Source: Polynucleobacter meluiroseus
GTDB lineage: Bacteria; Pseudomonadota; Gammaproteobacteria; Burkholderiales; Burkholderiaceae
Length of the DNA: 64,000 nucleotides
Reading direction: 5' to 3'
Assembly (NCBI GenBank): GCA_945878885.1
Contig: CAMCUP010000003.1
Span: 1 to 64,000, forward strand
This document shows positions 17,260 through 26,128 of the stretch, in pieces. How positions within the stretch are numbered: the first letter of the stretch is position 1; each line of letters opens with the position of its first letter. A program made the position numbers and the translations under genes. The notes beneath the pieces are model-generated. The model saw nothing but the letters and a program-made list of their open reading frames with translations. It was not told the DNA's origin and did no database searches.

Positions 17260-18279
17260 ATGAAAAAAAATAAAGCTGAATTTAACCGTCGTCAATTTAT
17301 AGTAGGTGCTGCTTCGGCCTCTGCATTAGCAATTACTGGGTTTCCAGCCATAGGGCAAGCTAAGGTGAAGTTAAAAGTAGGCTATGTTGATACCCTTGCA
17401 GTCACAGGTCAACTATGGACTGGGGTGCATCGGGGTCAGTGGGCCAAGGAGGGAATTGAATTTGATCCCTATAAATTTAATACCGGCCTAGATTTGTTTA
17501 ATGCCATGATTGGCGGCAGCCTTGATATGTTAAGTACTGGAGCAGTAATTTCTAATTTCCCAGCTCGAGGCCAAGGTAAAGCATTTATTATTAATAATAT
17601 TGAATTTGCTACTGCCCAACTTTGGGTTCGTCAAGATCAAGGGATTAAAGATTGGTCCGACCTAAAAGGTAAAAAAATTGCTACAACGATTGGTACCACG
17701 GCTCATGTGTTTTTAGATGCTGCTTTGCGCGCTAATGGCCTTGATCCCGCTAAGGATGTAGAAATTATTAATCAGGGTATGCCAGTTGCTGTTACCTCAT
17801 TTATTTCTGGTGCAGTACCTGCTGTTGCTTTATGGGTGCCATTTAATGTCTTGGTCCGCGATAAAGTACCTTCCGCCAAAATGTTAGTTGATGCTTCAGC
17901 CTATTATCCAAAATCTGCGATTCTTGGTGGGTGGGCAGTGCGCGCAGATTATCTTGAAAAGAATCGGGCTGTTTGCGCTAGTGTTATTAAAGGTTGGGCG
18001 GCAGCAAACGATGATTTGATTAAGAATTCAGAAGAAATTTTGCCAATTATTCAAAAAGCAAATTACAGTCAAGTGCCGCTAGTTGATTTGCAAGCCCAAT
18101 TTAAGGCCTCAAAATACAATACAGCTGCAGAATGGAAAAAATTAATTGAAAATGGCACGGCAATAGGCTGGCTACAGCAAGTAACTGATTTTTATGCCCG
18201 CGCTGGCAGTATTCAAAATCCAATTCCTGCTAAAACCTATTTTGATTCGAAATTATTTATAGATAATGTTAAAGGCTAA
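17260..18279 (+). CDS. ABC transporter substrate-binding protein, nitrate/sulfonate/taurine type
   Basis: 339 residues from ATG 17260, preferred over ATG 17254 because ATAGGAG ends only one base before the latter. Tat leader: NRRQFIVGAASASALAITG with cleavage near AIGQA. The mature part is an SsuA/NMT1-like periplasmic receptor (LKVGYVDTLAVTGQLWTG, then the FNAMIGGSLDML helix and WSDLKGKKIATT hinge region). The ligand is unknown. The last 14 bases overlap the start of the GMC oxidoreductase gene, tying importer and enzyme together. Confidence 0.86.
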   Translation: MKKNKAEFNRRQFIVGAASASALAITGFPAIGQAKVKLKVGYVDTLAVTGQLWTGVHRGQWAKEGIEFDPYKFNTGLDLFNAMIGGSLDMLSTGAVISNFPARGQGKAFIINNIEFATAQLWVRQDQGIKDWSDLKGKKIATTIGTTAHVFLDAALRANGLDPAKDVEIINQGMPVAVTSFISGAVPAVALWVPFNVLVRDKVPSAKMLVDASAYYPKSAILGGWAVRADYLEKNRAVCASVIKGWAAANDDLIKNSEEILPIIQKANYSQVPLVDLQAQFKASKYNTAAEWKKLIENGTAIGWLQQVTDFYARAGSIQNPIPAKTYFDSKLFIDNVKG

Positions 18280-19864
18280 TAAATTAACCCAGACTTGGGA
18301 CTACATCATTGTTGGGGCTGGGTCTGCGGGGTGTTTGCTGGCAAATCGCTTAATACGAGCTGGTTTTTCAGTGCTTTTAATCGAGGCTGGTCGAAAAGAT
18401 AAGGGTTTTTGGTTACATTTACCGGTAGGCTATTTCAAAACTATTTTTGATGCGCGGCACTCTAGATTATTTATGGTTGAGCCTCAAGCTGAAACTGGTA
18501 ACCGGCAATTAATTTGGCCGCGTGGCAGGGTATTAGGTGGGTCAAGCTCTATCAATGGCTTAATTTATATACGTGGTCAACATGCTGATTATGATGACTG
18601 GGTAAGGGCGGGAGCTACTGGGTGGGGTTATGAGGATGTCTTGCCATATTTTAAAGCCTCTGAATGCTATTCAGGCACCGATAATTATTTTCACGGCAAA
18701 ACTGGCGAGCTTGGAGTATCCAATTTAAGAAATGAAGACCCTTCCTGCGATGCCTGGTTGACAGCTGCTCAAGAGTTTGGCTTACCATTTAATCATGACT
18801 TTAATGGCGAGACTGATTACGGGGTAGGTAAATATCAACTCAGCATTAAAGGACGCTGGCGTTCTAGCGCTGCAGAGGCTTTTTTACGCCCCGTTGAAAC
18901 CGCTAGCAAGTTAACTGTGTTGATTAATACTATGGTTTCAAAGGTAATTATTGAAAACAAGCAGGCCATTGGTATTGAATGCATTAATAATGGCCAAACT
19001 AATCGCTATTATTGCCATGCTGAAGTTATTTTGAGTGGCGGTGCTTTGCAGAGTCCGCAAATATTACAGCTTTCTGGAATAGGCCCTGCAAATTTGCTAC
19101 GTCAACATGAAGTTCCTATTATTCATGACTCCCCTGAAGTGGGTAAAAATTTACAAGATCATTACCAAGCGCGAACGATTGTTCAGTTGAAAAATAAAGT
19201 TTCCCTTAACAATCAAGTACGCAATCCTTGGAGTTTAGCCAAAATGGGTATTGATTGGTTATTGATGCAGCAGGGTCCTTTAACAGTTGGCGCAGGGCAA
19301 GTGGGGGGATTTGCAAAAACTCAATATGCTAAAGATAGCCGTGCTGATATTCAATTTAATGTAATGCCATTATCAGTAGACAAGCCTGGCGATCCTTTAC
19401 ATCAATATGCTGGCTTTACTGTTTCGATCTGCCAATGTAGACCCCAATCGAGAGGGGAGTTACAGATTCAATCGACCAATCCTTTTGAACAAGCAAAAAT
19501 TACCTCAAACTACTTAACTGCTGAAGTAGACATAAAAACTTTAGTTGCCGGCCTAGAAATGAGTCGTGAAATTTATCGGCAGAAAAGTTTTTGTAATCTC
19601 TGGGAAGAAGAGAAGTTACCAGGACAATGGCCGTTAGAAAGTTTTGCTCGAAATAATGGTGGAACAGTTTTTCATCCCACTAGTACATGCCGAATGGGGT
19701 CTGATTCTTTTGCAGTTCTTGATCCTGAGTTACGTGTAAATGGTATTAATAAATTAAGAGTTATTGATGCATCTGCGATGCCTTCAGTAATTTCAGCAAA
19801 TACGAATGCTGCCACAATTATGATTGCTGAAAGAGGGGCAGCATTAATGTTAGCTAAGTGCTAG
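18266..19864 (+). CDS. GMC family FAD-dependent alcohol oxidoreductase
   Basis: 532 residues, choline dehydrogenase-like. The FAD-binding start is YIIVGAGSAGCLLANRL (residues ~14-30), GMC signature 1 is RGRVLGGSSSINGLIYIRG, signature 2 is GALQSPQILQLSGIGP, and the C-terminal catalytic His pair is in FHPTSTCRMG and the SVISANTNAATIMIAERGA region. It oxidises a primary or secondary alcohol, probably passing electrons to a quinone or oxygen. There is no signal peptide, so it acts inside the cell, most likely on what the overlapping ABC system imports. Confidence 0.88.
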   Translation: MLKANKLTQTWDYIIVGAGSAGCLLANRLIRAGFSVLLIEAGRKDKGFWLHLPVGYFKTIFDARHSRLFMVEPQAETGNRQLIWPRGRVLGGSSSINGLIYIRGQHADYDDWVRAGATGWGYEDVLPYFKASECYSGTDNYFHGKTGELGVSNLRNEDPSCDAWLTAAQEFGLPFNHDFNGETDYGVGKYQLSIKGRWRSSAAEAFLRPVETASKLTVLINTMVSKVIIENKQAIGIECINNGQTNRYYCHAEVILSGGALQSPQILQLSGIGPANLLRQHEVPIIHDSPEVGKNLQDHYQARTIVQLKNKVSLNNQVRNPWSLAKMGIDWLLMQQGPLTVGAGQVGGFAKTQYAKDSRADIQFNVMPLSVDKPGDPLHQYAGFTVSICQCRPQSRGELQIQSTNPFEQAKITSNYLTAEVDIKTLVAGLEMSREIYRQKSFCNLWEEEKLPGQWPLESFARNNGGTVFHPTSTCRMGSDSFAVLDPELRVNGINKLRVIDASAMPSVISANTNAATIMIAERGAALMLAKC

Positions 19865-19894
19865 GTTTTATAGACTAATCATGAGGAGAAATCA

Positions 19895-20872
19895 ATGAAT
19901 ATAAAAATAAAAAAGTACTCTTATTTGTTACTTTGGGCAATTATTTTGCTTGCTACTAATAATCTTTACGCCCAGTCAGATTATCCTAATCGGCCCGTTA
20001 AGATGATTGTTGGATTTCCTGCAGGTGGTGCTGTCGATGGAGCGGGCAGAATGATGGCGCAAATTTTGCAAAAAACATTTAATCAAACTTTTATCATTGA
20101 AAATCGGCCTGGTGTAGGCGGTATGCTGGCAATGCAAGAAGTTGCTAGGGCAGCTCCTGATGGTTATACCCTTGCGGTAGGTTCAGCTGGACCATTAACG
20201 GTAAGCCCGTCAATTTTTAAAAAGGCTAATTTTGATCCACGCCAATCTTTAGCGCCCATTATTTGGTTTGTAAATAATCCCGGTATTGTTGTAATTCGCA
20301 AAGATTTACCAGTTAACAATATTGCTGAGTTAGTTAAGTTATCAAAAACCAAAGAGCTAAATATGGCCTCTGCCGGTACTGGTAGCGTTTTGCATTTAAT
20401 GGGCGAATACTTCCAAGAGCGCATGGGAATTAAATGGGTACATGTGCCTTATAAGGGTAGCGGCCCAGCGTTAACAGACATGGTAGCCGGCAGAACTGAT
20501 GTGGCTCTTGAGTTAGTGCCTTCAGCAGCGCCCTTTGTTAAATCAGGACAATTGCGCGCATTGGCAATTACCTCAAGTAAGCGTTTAAATGCATTACCAG
20601 ATATACCAACATTGGCAGAGCTCGGCTATAACGGCTTAGATATGGGGTCTTGGATGGCGCTATTGGCTCCAAAAGGAACCTCTCCTGAAATTATTACTAA
20701 ATTGAATCAGGCACTTAATGAAGCGATGAAAAATCCTGAGTTTATTCAAAAAGTAAATGCTGGAGGCGGTGAATTGGTGGGTGGCACACCTCAAGACTTG
20801 GCCAATCAAATGAATAAAGAGATTCCACGATGGGCAACAATTATTGATCGACTTAATATTCAGCCCGATTAA
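19895..20872 (+). CDS. Bug-type (tripartite tricarboxylate family) substrate-binding protein, copy 1
   Basis: 325 residues. A Sec signal peptide (hydrophobic ~10-23, cleavage after LYAQ) precedes the typical start YPNRPVKMIVGFPAGGAVDG. ENRPGVGGMLAMQEVARAAPDGYTL and VPYKGSGPALTDMVAGRTDV-type motifs are present in the expected order. These periplasmic receptors bind carboxylates or amides via conserved loops. No TctA/TctB membrane partners are nearby, so it either uses a distant permease or has a sensing role. A Shine-Dalgarno GAGGAG precedes the ATG. Confidence 0.9.
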   Translation: MNIKIKKYSYLLLWAIILLATNNLYAQSDYPNRPVKMIVGFPAGGAVDGAGRMMAQILQKTFNQTFIIENRPGVGGMLAMQEVARAAPDGYTLAVGSAGPLTVSPSIFKKANFDPRQSLAPIIWFVNNPGIVVIRKDLPVNNIAELVKLSKTKELNMASAGTGSVLHLMGEYFQERMGIKWVHVPYKGSGPALTDMVAGRTDVALELVPSAAPFVKSGQLRALAITSSKRLNALPDIPTLAELGYNGLDMGSWMALLAPKGTSPEIITKLNQALNEAMKNPEFIQKVNAGGGELVGGTPQDLANQMNKEIPRWATIIDRLNIQPD

Positions 20873-20899
20873 TAACACTTTACTTTTTTAGGAAAATCG

Positions 20900-21295
20900 A
20901 TGGCAAAGCAAGAAATTTCAACAACTAATATTAAAAAACCTGGCGGTCACTTTTCTCAGGCAACAGTAGTAGAGGCTAAAGGTAAGTTAGTCTTTATCTC
21001 TGGTATGACAGCTCATAAACCTGATGGCACTATTGCGGGAATTGGCGATATGGAGGCACAAACACGGCAGGTTTGTGAGAATGTAAAGAATGCGGTTGAG
21101 GCAGCAGGCGGCACGATGGCTGATATTTGCCGGGTCGATGTCTACGTGATCGGCATGGAGCATTTTGATGTCATTCACAAGGTGCGGCGCGAATATTTTA
21201 AAGCGCCTTTACCTGCATCTACGATGGTTGAAATATCGCGCTTTGTTTCACTGGATTACTTAATTGAAATGAATGCAATTGCAGTGATCCCATAA
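20900..21295 (+). CDS. RidA family (YjgF/Rid) deaminase-like protein
   Basis: 131 residues, cytoplasmic trimer-forming Rid fold. Recognisable parts are LVFISGMTAHKPDGTIAG, TRQVCENVKNAVEAAGGTMADICRVDVYV and the C-terminal FVSLDYLIEMNAIAVIP. True RidA hydrolyses reactive enamine/imine intermediates and needs an Arg near residue 105, normally in a (G/A)xxRxxV context; the region here reads APLPASTMVEISRF, so this Arg position is not the classic one and the protein may be a catabolic Rid subgroup member. Its place between a Bug protein and an FAH hydrolase supports a catabolic role. Confidence 0.85.
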   Translation: MAKQEISTTNIKKPGGHFSQATVVEAKGKLVFISGMTAHKPDGTIAGIGDMEAQTRQVCENVKNAVEAAGGTMADICRVDVYVIGMEHFDVIHKVRREYFKAPLPASTMVEISRFVSLDYLIEMNAIAVIP

Positions 21296-21316
21296 AGAAT
21301 TATTTGAAAGGCTTTT

Positions 21317-22210
21317 ATGTATTTTTGTACCTTTAATTTAAATGGACGTCCACAGCTAGGAATGGCTCAAAATTCCCAGTTACAGGCTTTAGTCAATTTA
21401 ACGGAAATTTGGCCCGAAGCTTTAGCGCCGAGCAATGTTGGTGAATTAATTAGTGTAGGTAATGCGGGTCTTGCAATTGCGGCGAAATTACATAAGTCCG
21501 CGACCAAATGGATTGAAGTTCAGGATTTGCAATGGTTAGCTCCTATACCGAAACCTCATAAAAATATTTTTTGTGTTGGTCGTAACTATCGGGAACACAT
21601 TATTGAAGGCAATATTGCGCAGGGCCGCGAACCTAATTTATTTCCTGAATATATTGAATTGTTTACCAAGGCGCCAACGGCAGTAATTGGGCATGGCGCA
21701 ACAGTACCCCTACACGCTGGCTTAACTGCCATGCTAGATTATGAGGCTGAGTTAGCAATTGTGATTGGTCATGGGGGCGCTAATATTACTGAGGATAAGG
21801 CCGATGACGCTATATTTGGATATACCATTTTGAATGATGTTACTGGCAGGGATATCCAACGTAGGCATGGCCAGTGGTTTAAGGGCAAGAGCCTAGATGG
21901 CAGTTGCCCAATTGGCCCATGGGTTGCTCATAAGTCTGCCATTGCCGATCCGCATCAATTGGCAATTTCCTTAAAAGTCAATGGTGAGCAGCGACAAAAT
22001 GGGAATACTGCAACAATGATTTTTACCATTCCGCGAATTATTGCCGAATTATCAGCAGGCCTTACTCTCGAGCCGGGAGACATTATTGCGACCGGTACAC
22101 CTTCTGGCGTGGGTTATGCGATGAAGCCGCCACGTCCTTTGAAGACTGGAGATGTTATTTCTATCGAAATTGAAGGGCTTGGTAAGCTAGAAAATACAGT
22201 GGGCAGTTAA
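21317..22210 (+). CDS. Fumarylacetoacetate hydrolase (FAH) family protein
   Basis: 297 residues. The C-terminal catalytic FAH domain (from ~75) shows IFCVGRNYREHI, then the metal ligands of the family in LDYEAELAIVIG (two Glu) and the downstream ILNDVTGRDIQRRHGQWFKGKSLDG with the Asp and Lys. The end ATGTPSGVGYAMKPP is typical. Members hydrolyse or decarboxylate 2,4-dioxo acids, for example acylpyruvates. It closes the importer/GMC/Bug/RidA series, 21 bases after RidA. Confidence 0.88.
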   Translation: MYFCTFNLNGRPQLGMAQNSQLQALVNLTEIWPEALAPSNVGELISVGNAGLAIAAKLHKSATKWIEVQDLQWLAPIPKPHKNIFCVGRNYREHIIEGNIAQGREPNLFPEYIELFTKAPTAVIGHGATVPLHAGLTAMLDYEAELAIVIGHGGANITEDKADDAIFGYTILNDVTGRDIQRRHGQWFKGKSLDGSCPIGPWVAHKSAIADPHQLAISLKVNGEQRQNGNTATMIFTIPRIIAELSAGLTLEPGDIIATGTPSGVGYAMKPPRPLKTGDVISIEIEGLGKLENTVGS

Positions 22211-22244
22211 AGCGAGCAAGCTAGTTGCAGTAGTTCGACAGTCT

Positions 22245-23012
22245 TTAAGTTCCACTTTTACCAAAAAAGAGTCTTGGTCCATTGGGTGGCAAAAAGAGCT
22301 GTTGATAAAAAATCGGCTTTGAGCGCTGCCCACTAGCCATAATTTCTACCAGTACGCCTTTTGTATTTTTTGCTTTTACCAAGATTTGGTTGATTGAGCT
22401 TGGCAAGGTAATGCATTGAATCGTCCGATCAATTCTTTCTAGGTGTATTTGGTAATGATCCTGAATTAATCCCGCAAAATTAGCGCTATTTAATTCTTTT
22501 AGTGGGGTATTAGCAATAATTGGAAACTGTTCTGGATCAAGAAAGTATTTGCTATAAAAAGTATATTCCCCAGCTTGAATAATGCGGTTGATTTGGAGTA
22601 ACTGAACGTTTATTTTTCCTGCTGTTAACCAATTGGCCCATGGTTCAGTTGATTGTATTAATTTTCTCTTCACTACTTGGGTCGACATCGGCACAAACTC
22701 AGCGCTATCTTTTTCAAGAAAGCGAAAGATCCAGGGCCCACCGATACGTTTTTCAACAGGTATAACAAATGTGCCCAGGCCGCGCTTGCGCTGCAAAAAT
22801 CCCTCGCGAGTAAGACTACCTATGGCTTTTTGAATAGTTCCAAGGCTAAAGGGAGTAGTTTTTGATAGCTCTAACTCGGTGGGTAGCTTGACCCCGCATT
22901 GCCAATATCCATCTTGAATGGCCGCCAAGATGGATTCACGTAAAACTTCATATTTCCTCACGTTAACCCTATGTTGTGGCTTGTATTTTTTATAAAAAAG
23001 GGCTTCGCTCAT
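22245..23012 (-). CDS. GntR family transcriptional regulator with UTRA domain (HutC-type)
   Basis: 255 residues. The N-terminal winged helix (residues ~18-85) has KYEVLRESILAAIQDG, KLPTELELSKTT and GTIQKAIGSLTREGFLQRKRGLGTFV. The C-terminal ~150 residues form a UTRA ligand-binding domain that usually senses a pathway metabolite. It is the only minus-strand gene in the first 40 kb and is divergent from the GGT/carboxylase/ABC cluster; the 182-base gap between them contains the cluster promoter, so it most likely controls that cluster and itself. Confidence 0.9.
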   Translation of the reverse strand: MSEALFYKKYKPQHRVNVRKYEVLRESILAAIQDGYWQCGVKLPTELELSKTTPFSLGTIQKAIGSLTREGFLQRKRGLGTFVIPVEKRIGGPWIFRFLEKDSAEFVPMSTQVVKRKLIQSTEPWANWLTAGKINVQLLQINRIIQAGEYTFYSKYFLDPEQFPIIANTPLKELNSANFAGLIQDHYQIHLERIDRTIQCITLPSSINQILVKAKNTKGVLVEIMASGQRSKPIFYQQLFLPPNGPRLFFGKSGT

Positions 23013-23104
23013 GGATCTGTTTATTTAGGTTATATACCAGTATTGATTGTTATCTTACTCCGTGAATCGGATTTTTGCGTCCACAAGTTAATATATAGTA
23101 AGTC

Positions 23105-23133
23105 TTGACAAAATTCACAACTAGTAATAATCT
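23105..23133 (+). promoter_or_regulatory. Sigma-70 promoter for the GGT/carboxylase cluster
   Basis: A perfect -35 box TTGACA (23105-23110) stands 17 bases before TAATCT (23128-23133), facing the GGT-family gene at 23195, between that gene and the divergent UTRA regulator. AT-rich near-palindromic stretches (for example around 23029-23035 and 23091-23098) could be regulator sites but are not convincing. Confidence 0.75.
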
Positions 23134-23194
23134 AATTCAGCTTTATCGATAAAAATAAAAAAATAGTCGATTTAATCGTACTTAGGAGATCAAA

Positions 23195-24610
23195 ATGCGT
23201 GGGGTAGTAGTTTGCTCTCATCAAATTGCTGCGGATGCTGGCGCTAAAGCGATGGAGCATGGCGGCAATGCTATCGATGCAACTGTTGCAGTTGCTATGG
23301 CTTTAGCTGTGCTTGATCCTGCAAATTGTGGGGTAGGCGGTTATGGCGGCTTTATGGTGATTCAAAAAACGCCCCAAGATATTCCCGTAACAATTGATTT
23401 CAATGCCACGGTAGCAAAAGAATTCAATCCGGCATTACTGAGGTCTAATAAAATTGGCGTCAATTACTTCGGCAGCGCTGCTTCGGTTTCTACCCCCCTA
23501 GTATTACGTGGCCTGCTTAAGGCTCACCAAGAATTTGGGTCACAAGACTTTGCGCCATTATTAAATGCGGCTATTGCTGCAGCGCAGGACGGCTTTATTG
23601 TCGGTCAGAATTTACAAATGGCTTTAAGTTGGGCTGCAGTGCGGGCAGATCAGTTTCCCGACGACTTTAAGGCCATTTTTGCCCCTGATGGGAAATGGCT
23701 CAAGGCAGGCGATCGCCTCATTCAAACAGATCTAGCAAAAACGCTGACTTATATACAAGCAGATCCAGTTGGGTTTTTTTACCAAGGCGAGTTTGCTGCT
23801 GCTACCAGTCAATTTTTATTAGAGCAGGGTGGCTGGTTAAATAAGGAAAATTTTTTACAGCAGCAGGCTAAGCTTGATGCAGGCAGTCTAGTGGCATTTC
23901 ACGGGTCAGATATTTATGGCCCAAACCCCTTAACATCTGGGTTTGGTATCGTGAAAGATGCACTGCACCAGTTGTCTCATATTCAGCTAGAAGAGTTACA
24001 AGAAGAAAAAAATTATATTGAGTTGATTGCAGAAGCCTTGCGGGTAGGGTGGAATAATAAAAGACAGGCTTTTGTTGTAGCGAAGGCAGCAGAGCAGCAT
24101 ACAACGCATTTTTGTATCAGCGATATCAATGGCATGACAGTTTCTTGTACTTTTACACAAGGGCCCTTATGGTTTGGATCTGGCCTAATAACTCCAGGAA
24201 CGGGGGTTATTTTAAATTGCGCTGGCAATTTATTCCGCCAGTCGGTCGCTTCCGGGGAATGGCTTTGCGTGACGAATCTCTCACCCAATGTGATGCTAAA
24301 GAAAAATGGCGATCAAATTGCCTCTGGATGCCCAGGCGGACCCCGCATACCGGCAATTATTTTACAAATTATTTTAGAAATGAGTTCGCAAAATAGTAGC
24401 CTAGAAAAAGCAATTAACCGCCTGCGTGTCTCGGTTACGCCGAATGGCGAATTAGAGTTAGAGGATGAAGCGCTAGCAAAGCGTTTTCAGGCGCTGCAGA
24501 TTAATGCCGCAGAATATTTTGGGCCGACTTCGGCTTTGTTGAGAGCGCCAAATGGCGATTTGCAGGTTGCCACTGATGATCGTTTTGAAAAGGGCGTTGC
24601 GTGGGTTTGA
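23195..24610 (+). CDS. Gamma-glutamyltransferase family protein, leaderless (copy 2)
   Basis: 471 residues, shorter than E. coli Ggt (about 580). The fold begins at the first residues (HGGNAIDATVAVAMALAVLDPANCGVGGYGG) with no signal peptide, so it is cytoplasmic. The autocatalytic nucleophile is Thr303 in QHTTHFCISD, and the small-subunit glycine pair is in SGCPGGPRIPA. Shine-Dalgarno TAGGAG precedes the ATG. It opens a cluster with a biotin carboxylase, ABC importer and BKACE enzyme. Known leaderless relatives include intracellular amidohydrolases such as oxamate amidohydrolase, so cleavage of an imported amide is a fair guess; gamma-glutamyl transfer is not shown. Confidence 0.82.
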   Translation: MRGVVVCSHQIAADAGAKAMEHGGNAIDATVAVAMALAVLDPANCGVGGYGGFMVIQKTPQDIPVTIDFNATVAKEFNPALLRSNKIGVNYFGSAASVSTPLVLRGLLKAHQEFGSQDFAPLLNAAIAAAQDGFIVGQNLQMALSWAAVRADQFPDDFKAIFAPDGKWLKAGDRLIQTDLAKTLTYIQADPVGFFYQGEFAAATSQFLLEQGGWLNKENFLQQQAKLDAGSLVAFHGSDIYGPNPLTSGFGIVKDALHQLSHIQLEELQEEKNYIELIAEALRVGWNNKRQAFVVAKAAEQHTTHFCISDINGMTVSCTFTQGPLWFGSGLITPGTGVILNCAGNLFRQSVASGEWLCVTNLSPNVMLKKNGDQIASGCPGGPRIPAIILQIILEMSSQNSSLEKAINRLRVSVTPNGELELEDEALAKRFQALQINAAEYFGPTSALLRAPNGDLQVATDDRFEKGVAWV

Positions 24611-24640
24611 GCCAAATAATCTCGAATAAAAGGAATGATT

Positions 24641-26098
24641 TTGGATAAATCAGTAGGTATTATTGATACAACTTTACGCGATGCTCATCAATGCTTATGG
24701 GCAACGCGGATGACGACCGCCCATATGCTGCCGATAGCAGAGCAAATGGATCGAGCTGGCTTTGATCAGATTGATTTGGCCGGTACCATTCAGTTTGATG
24801 TTTGTGTACGCTACTTAAAAGAAGATCCGTGGGAACGCGTTCGACTCATGCGCAAGCTCATTAAAAAAACGCCCTTGAGGTCTTTGGTGCGCAGTAAAAA
24901 TATTGCCTCATTTGACTTTGTACCAGACGATATTATTGAGCTCTGGGTAGAGCGCTTAGTTGCCAATGGATTTAGGGTTATCGGCGCTTTTGATGGACTC
25001 AATGACGTTTCTAACATGTTAGCCACCACGCGGATATCGAAAGCGTTGGGGGTGTATACATTTGGCGCACTTTCGTACAGCTTAAGCCCAGTTCATACCG
25101 ATGAGTTATACGTTGAAACTACCAAGCAATTAATTGCCAGTGGTACGGTCGATGCCATTATGCTCAAAGATGCTGGTGGCCTGTTAACTGTTGATCGTAT
25201 TCGTACCTTAGTTCCTGCCCTGAAAAAAGTAATGGGTAAAGTGCCCCTTGAAATTCATGGACATTGCTTAACGGGCATCGCCCCATTAATGTATTTAGAG
25301 GCAGTCAAGCTTGGCGCAGATCAGTTACATACTTCGATAGCGCCACTTGCAAATGGCGCCGCACAGCCTGCAACTCAAAGCGTTGCTAAAAATTTAAGGT
25401 TAGACGGCTATCGCCTATCAATTAATGATGAGTTAATTGATGAGATCGGCGCACATTTTCAGCGCATAGCCGAGCTTGAAGATAAGCCGGTGGGTCAGAT
25501 TTTGGAATATAACGCCTTTCACTATCAGCATCAAATTCCTGGCGGGATGCTGAGTAATTTTCGTTCGCAATTGGACCAGGCTGGTATTGCAGATAAGTTT
25601 GATGAGCTGCTAGATGAGTGTGCAAGGGTAAGACAAGAGCTGGGGTACCCAATTATGATTACGCCTTTTGCCCAATTTGTGGGTACCCAGGCAGTATTAA
25701 ATGTCTTGAATGGCGAGCGGTATCGCGTCGTTCCTAACGAAATAAAAAAATATGCTTTAGGGTACTACGGTAAATTGTTGGCGCCAGTCGAGCCAAGCGT
25801 TTTGGATCGGATTATAGAGAATGGCTCTAAACAAATCGGCCTAAATCCCACGCAACGCGAACCCGGTGTAAAGGCATTAAGAAAGAAATATCCGCATGCT
25901 AGTGATGATGAGCGTTTATTGCGCTATATGTTTGCCGGATCTCAAGTTGATGATATGTTAGCAGCGGGTGCAATGAAAACGGAATATGTTTTTGAGCACT
26001 CAGTTGTTTCCTTAGTTAAAGAATTGAGTCAGCGACCCAAGACAAGTCGGATTCACGTATCTAAACCTGGCTTAAACATTGAAATTGCAGGGTCATAA
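24641..26098 (+). CDS. Biotin-dependent carboxyltransferase subunit (OadA/pyruvate carboxylase B type)
   Basis: About 485 residues. TTG 24641 is preferred: AAAAGGA lies six bases upstream, whereas ATG 24635 directly abuts it. The TIM barrel carries IIDTTLRDAHQ (metal Asp, substrate Arg and Gln), IMLKDAGGLL (the lysine that is carbamylated in relatives), HGHCLTG (the two metal histidines) and QIPGGMLSNF, the OadA form of the biotin-handling loop. The pocket motif that reads WGGATFD in pyruvate carboxylases is LAGTIQFD, and RGQNLLGYR is RSKNIASFD, so the carboxyl acceptor may not be pyruvate. It has no biotin domain of its own; that is the next gene. Confidence 0.82.
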   Translation: MDKSVGIIDTTLRDAHQCLWATRMTTAHMLPIAEQMDRAGFDQIDLAGTIQFDVCVRYLKEDPWERVRLMRKLIKKTPLRSLVRSKNIASFDFVPDDIIELWVERLVANGFRVIGAFDGLNDVSNMLATTRISKALGVYTFGALSYSLSPVHTDELYVETTKQLIASGTVDAIMLKDAGGLLTVDRIRTLVPALKKVMGKVPLEIHGHCLTGIAPLMYLEAVKLGADQLHTSIAPLANGAAQPATQSVAKNLRLDGYRLSINDELIDEIGAHFQRIAELEDKPVGQILEYNAFHYQHQIPGGMLSNFRSQLDQAGIADKFDELLDECARVRQELGYPIMITPFAQFVGTQAVLNVLNGERYRVVPNEIKKYALGYYGKLLAPVEPSVLDRIIENGSKQIGLNPTQREPGVKALRKKYPHASDDERLLRYMFAGSQVDDMLAAGAMKTEYVFEHSVVSLVKELSQRPKTSRIHVSKPGLNIEIAGS

Positions 26099-26128
26099 TG
26101 GTTCTAAATTTAAGCAAAGGAGATAGTG

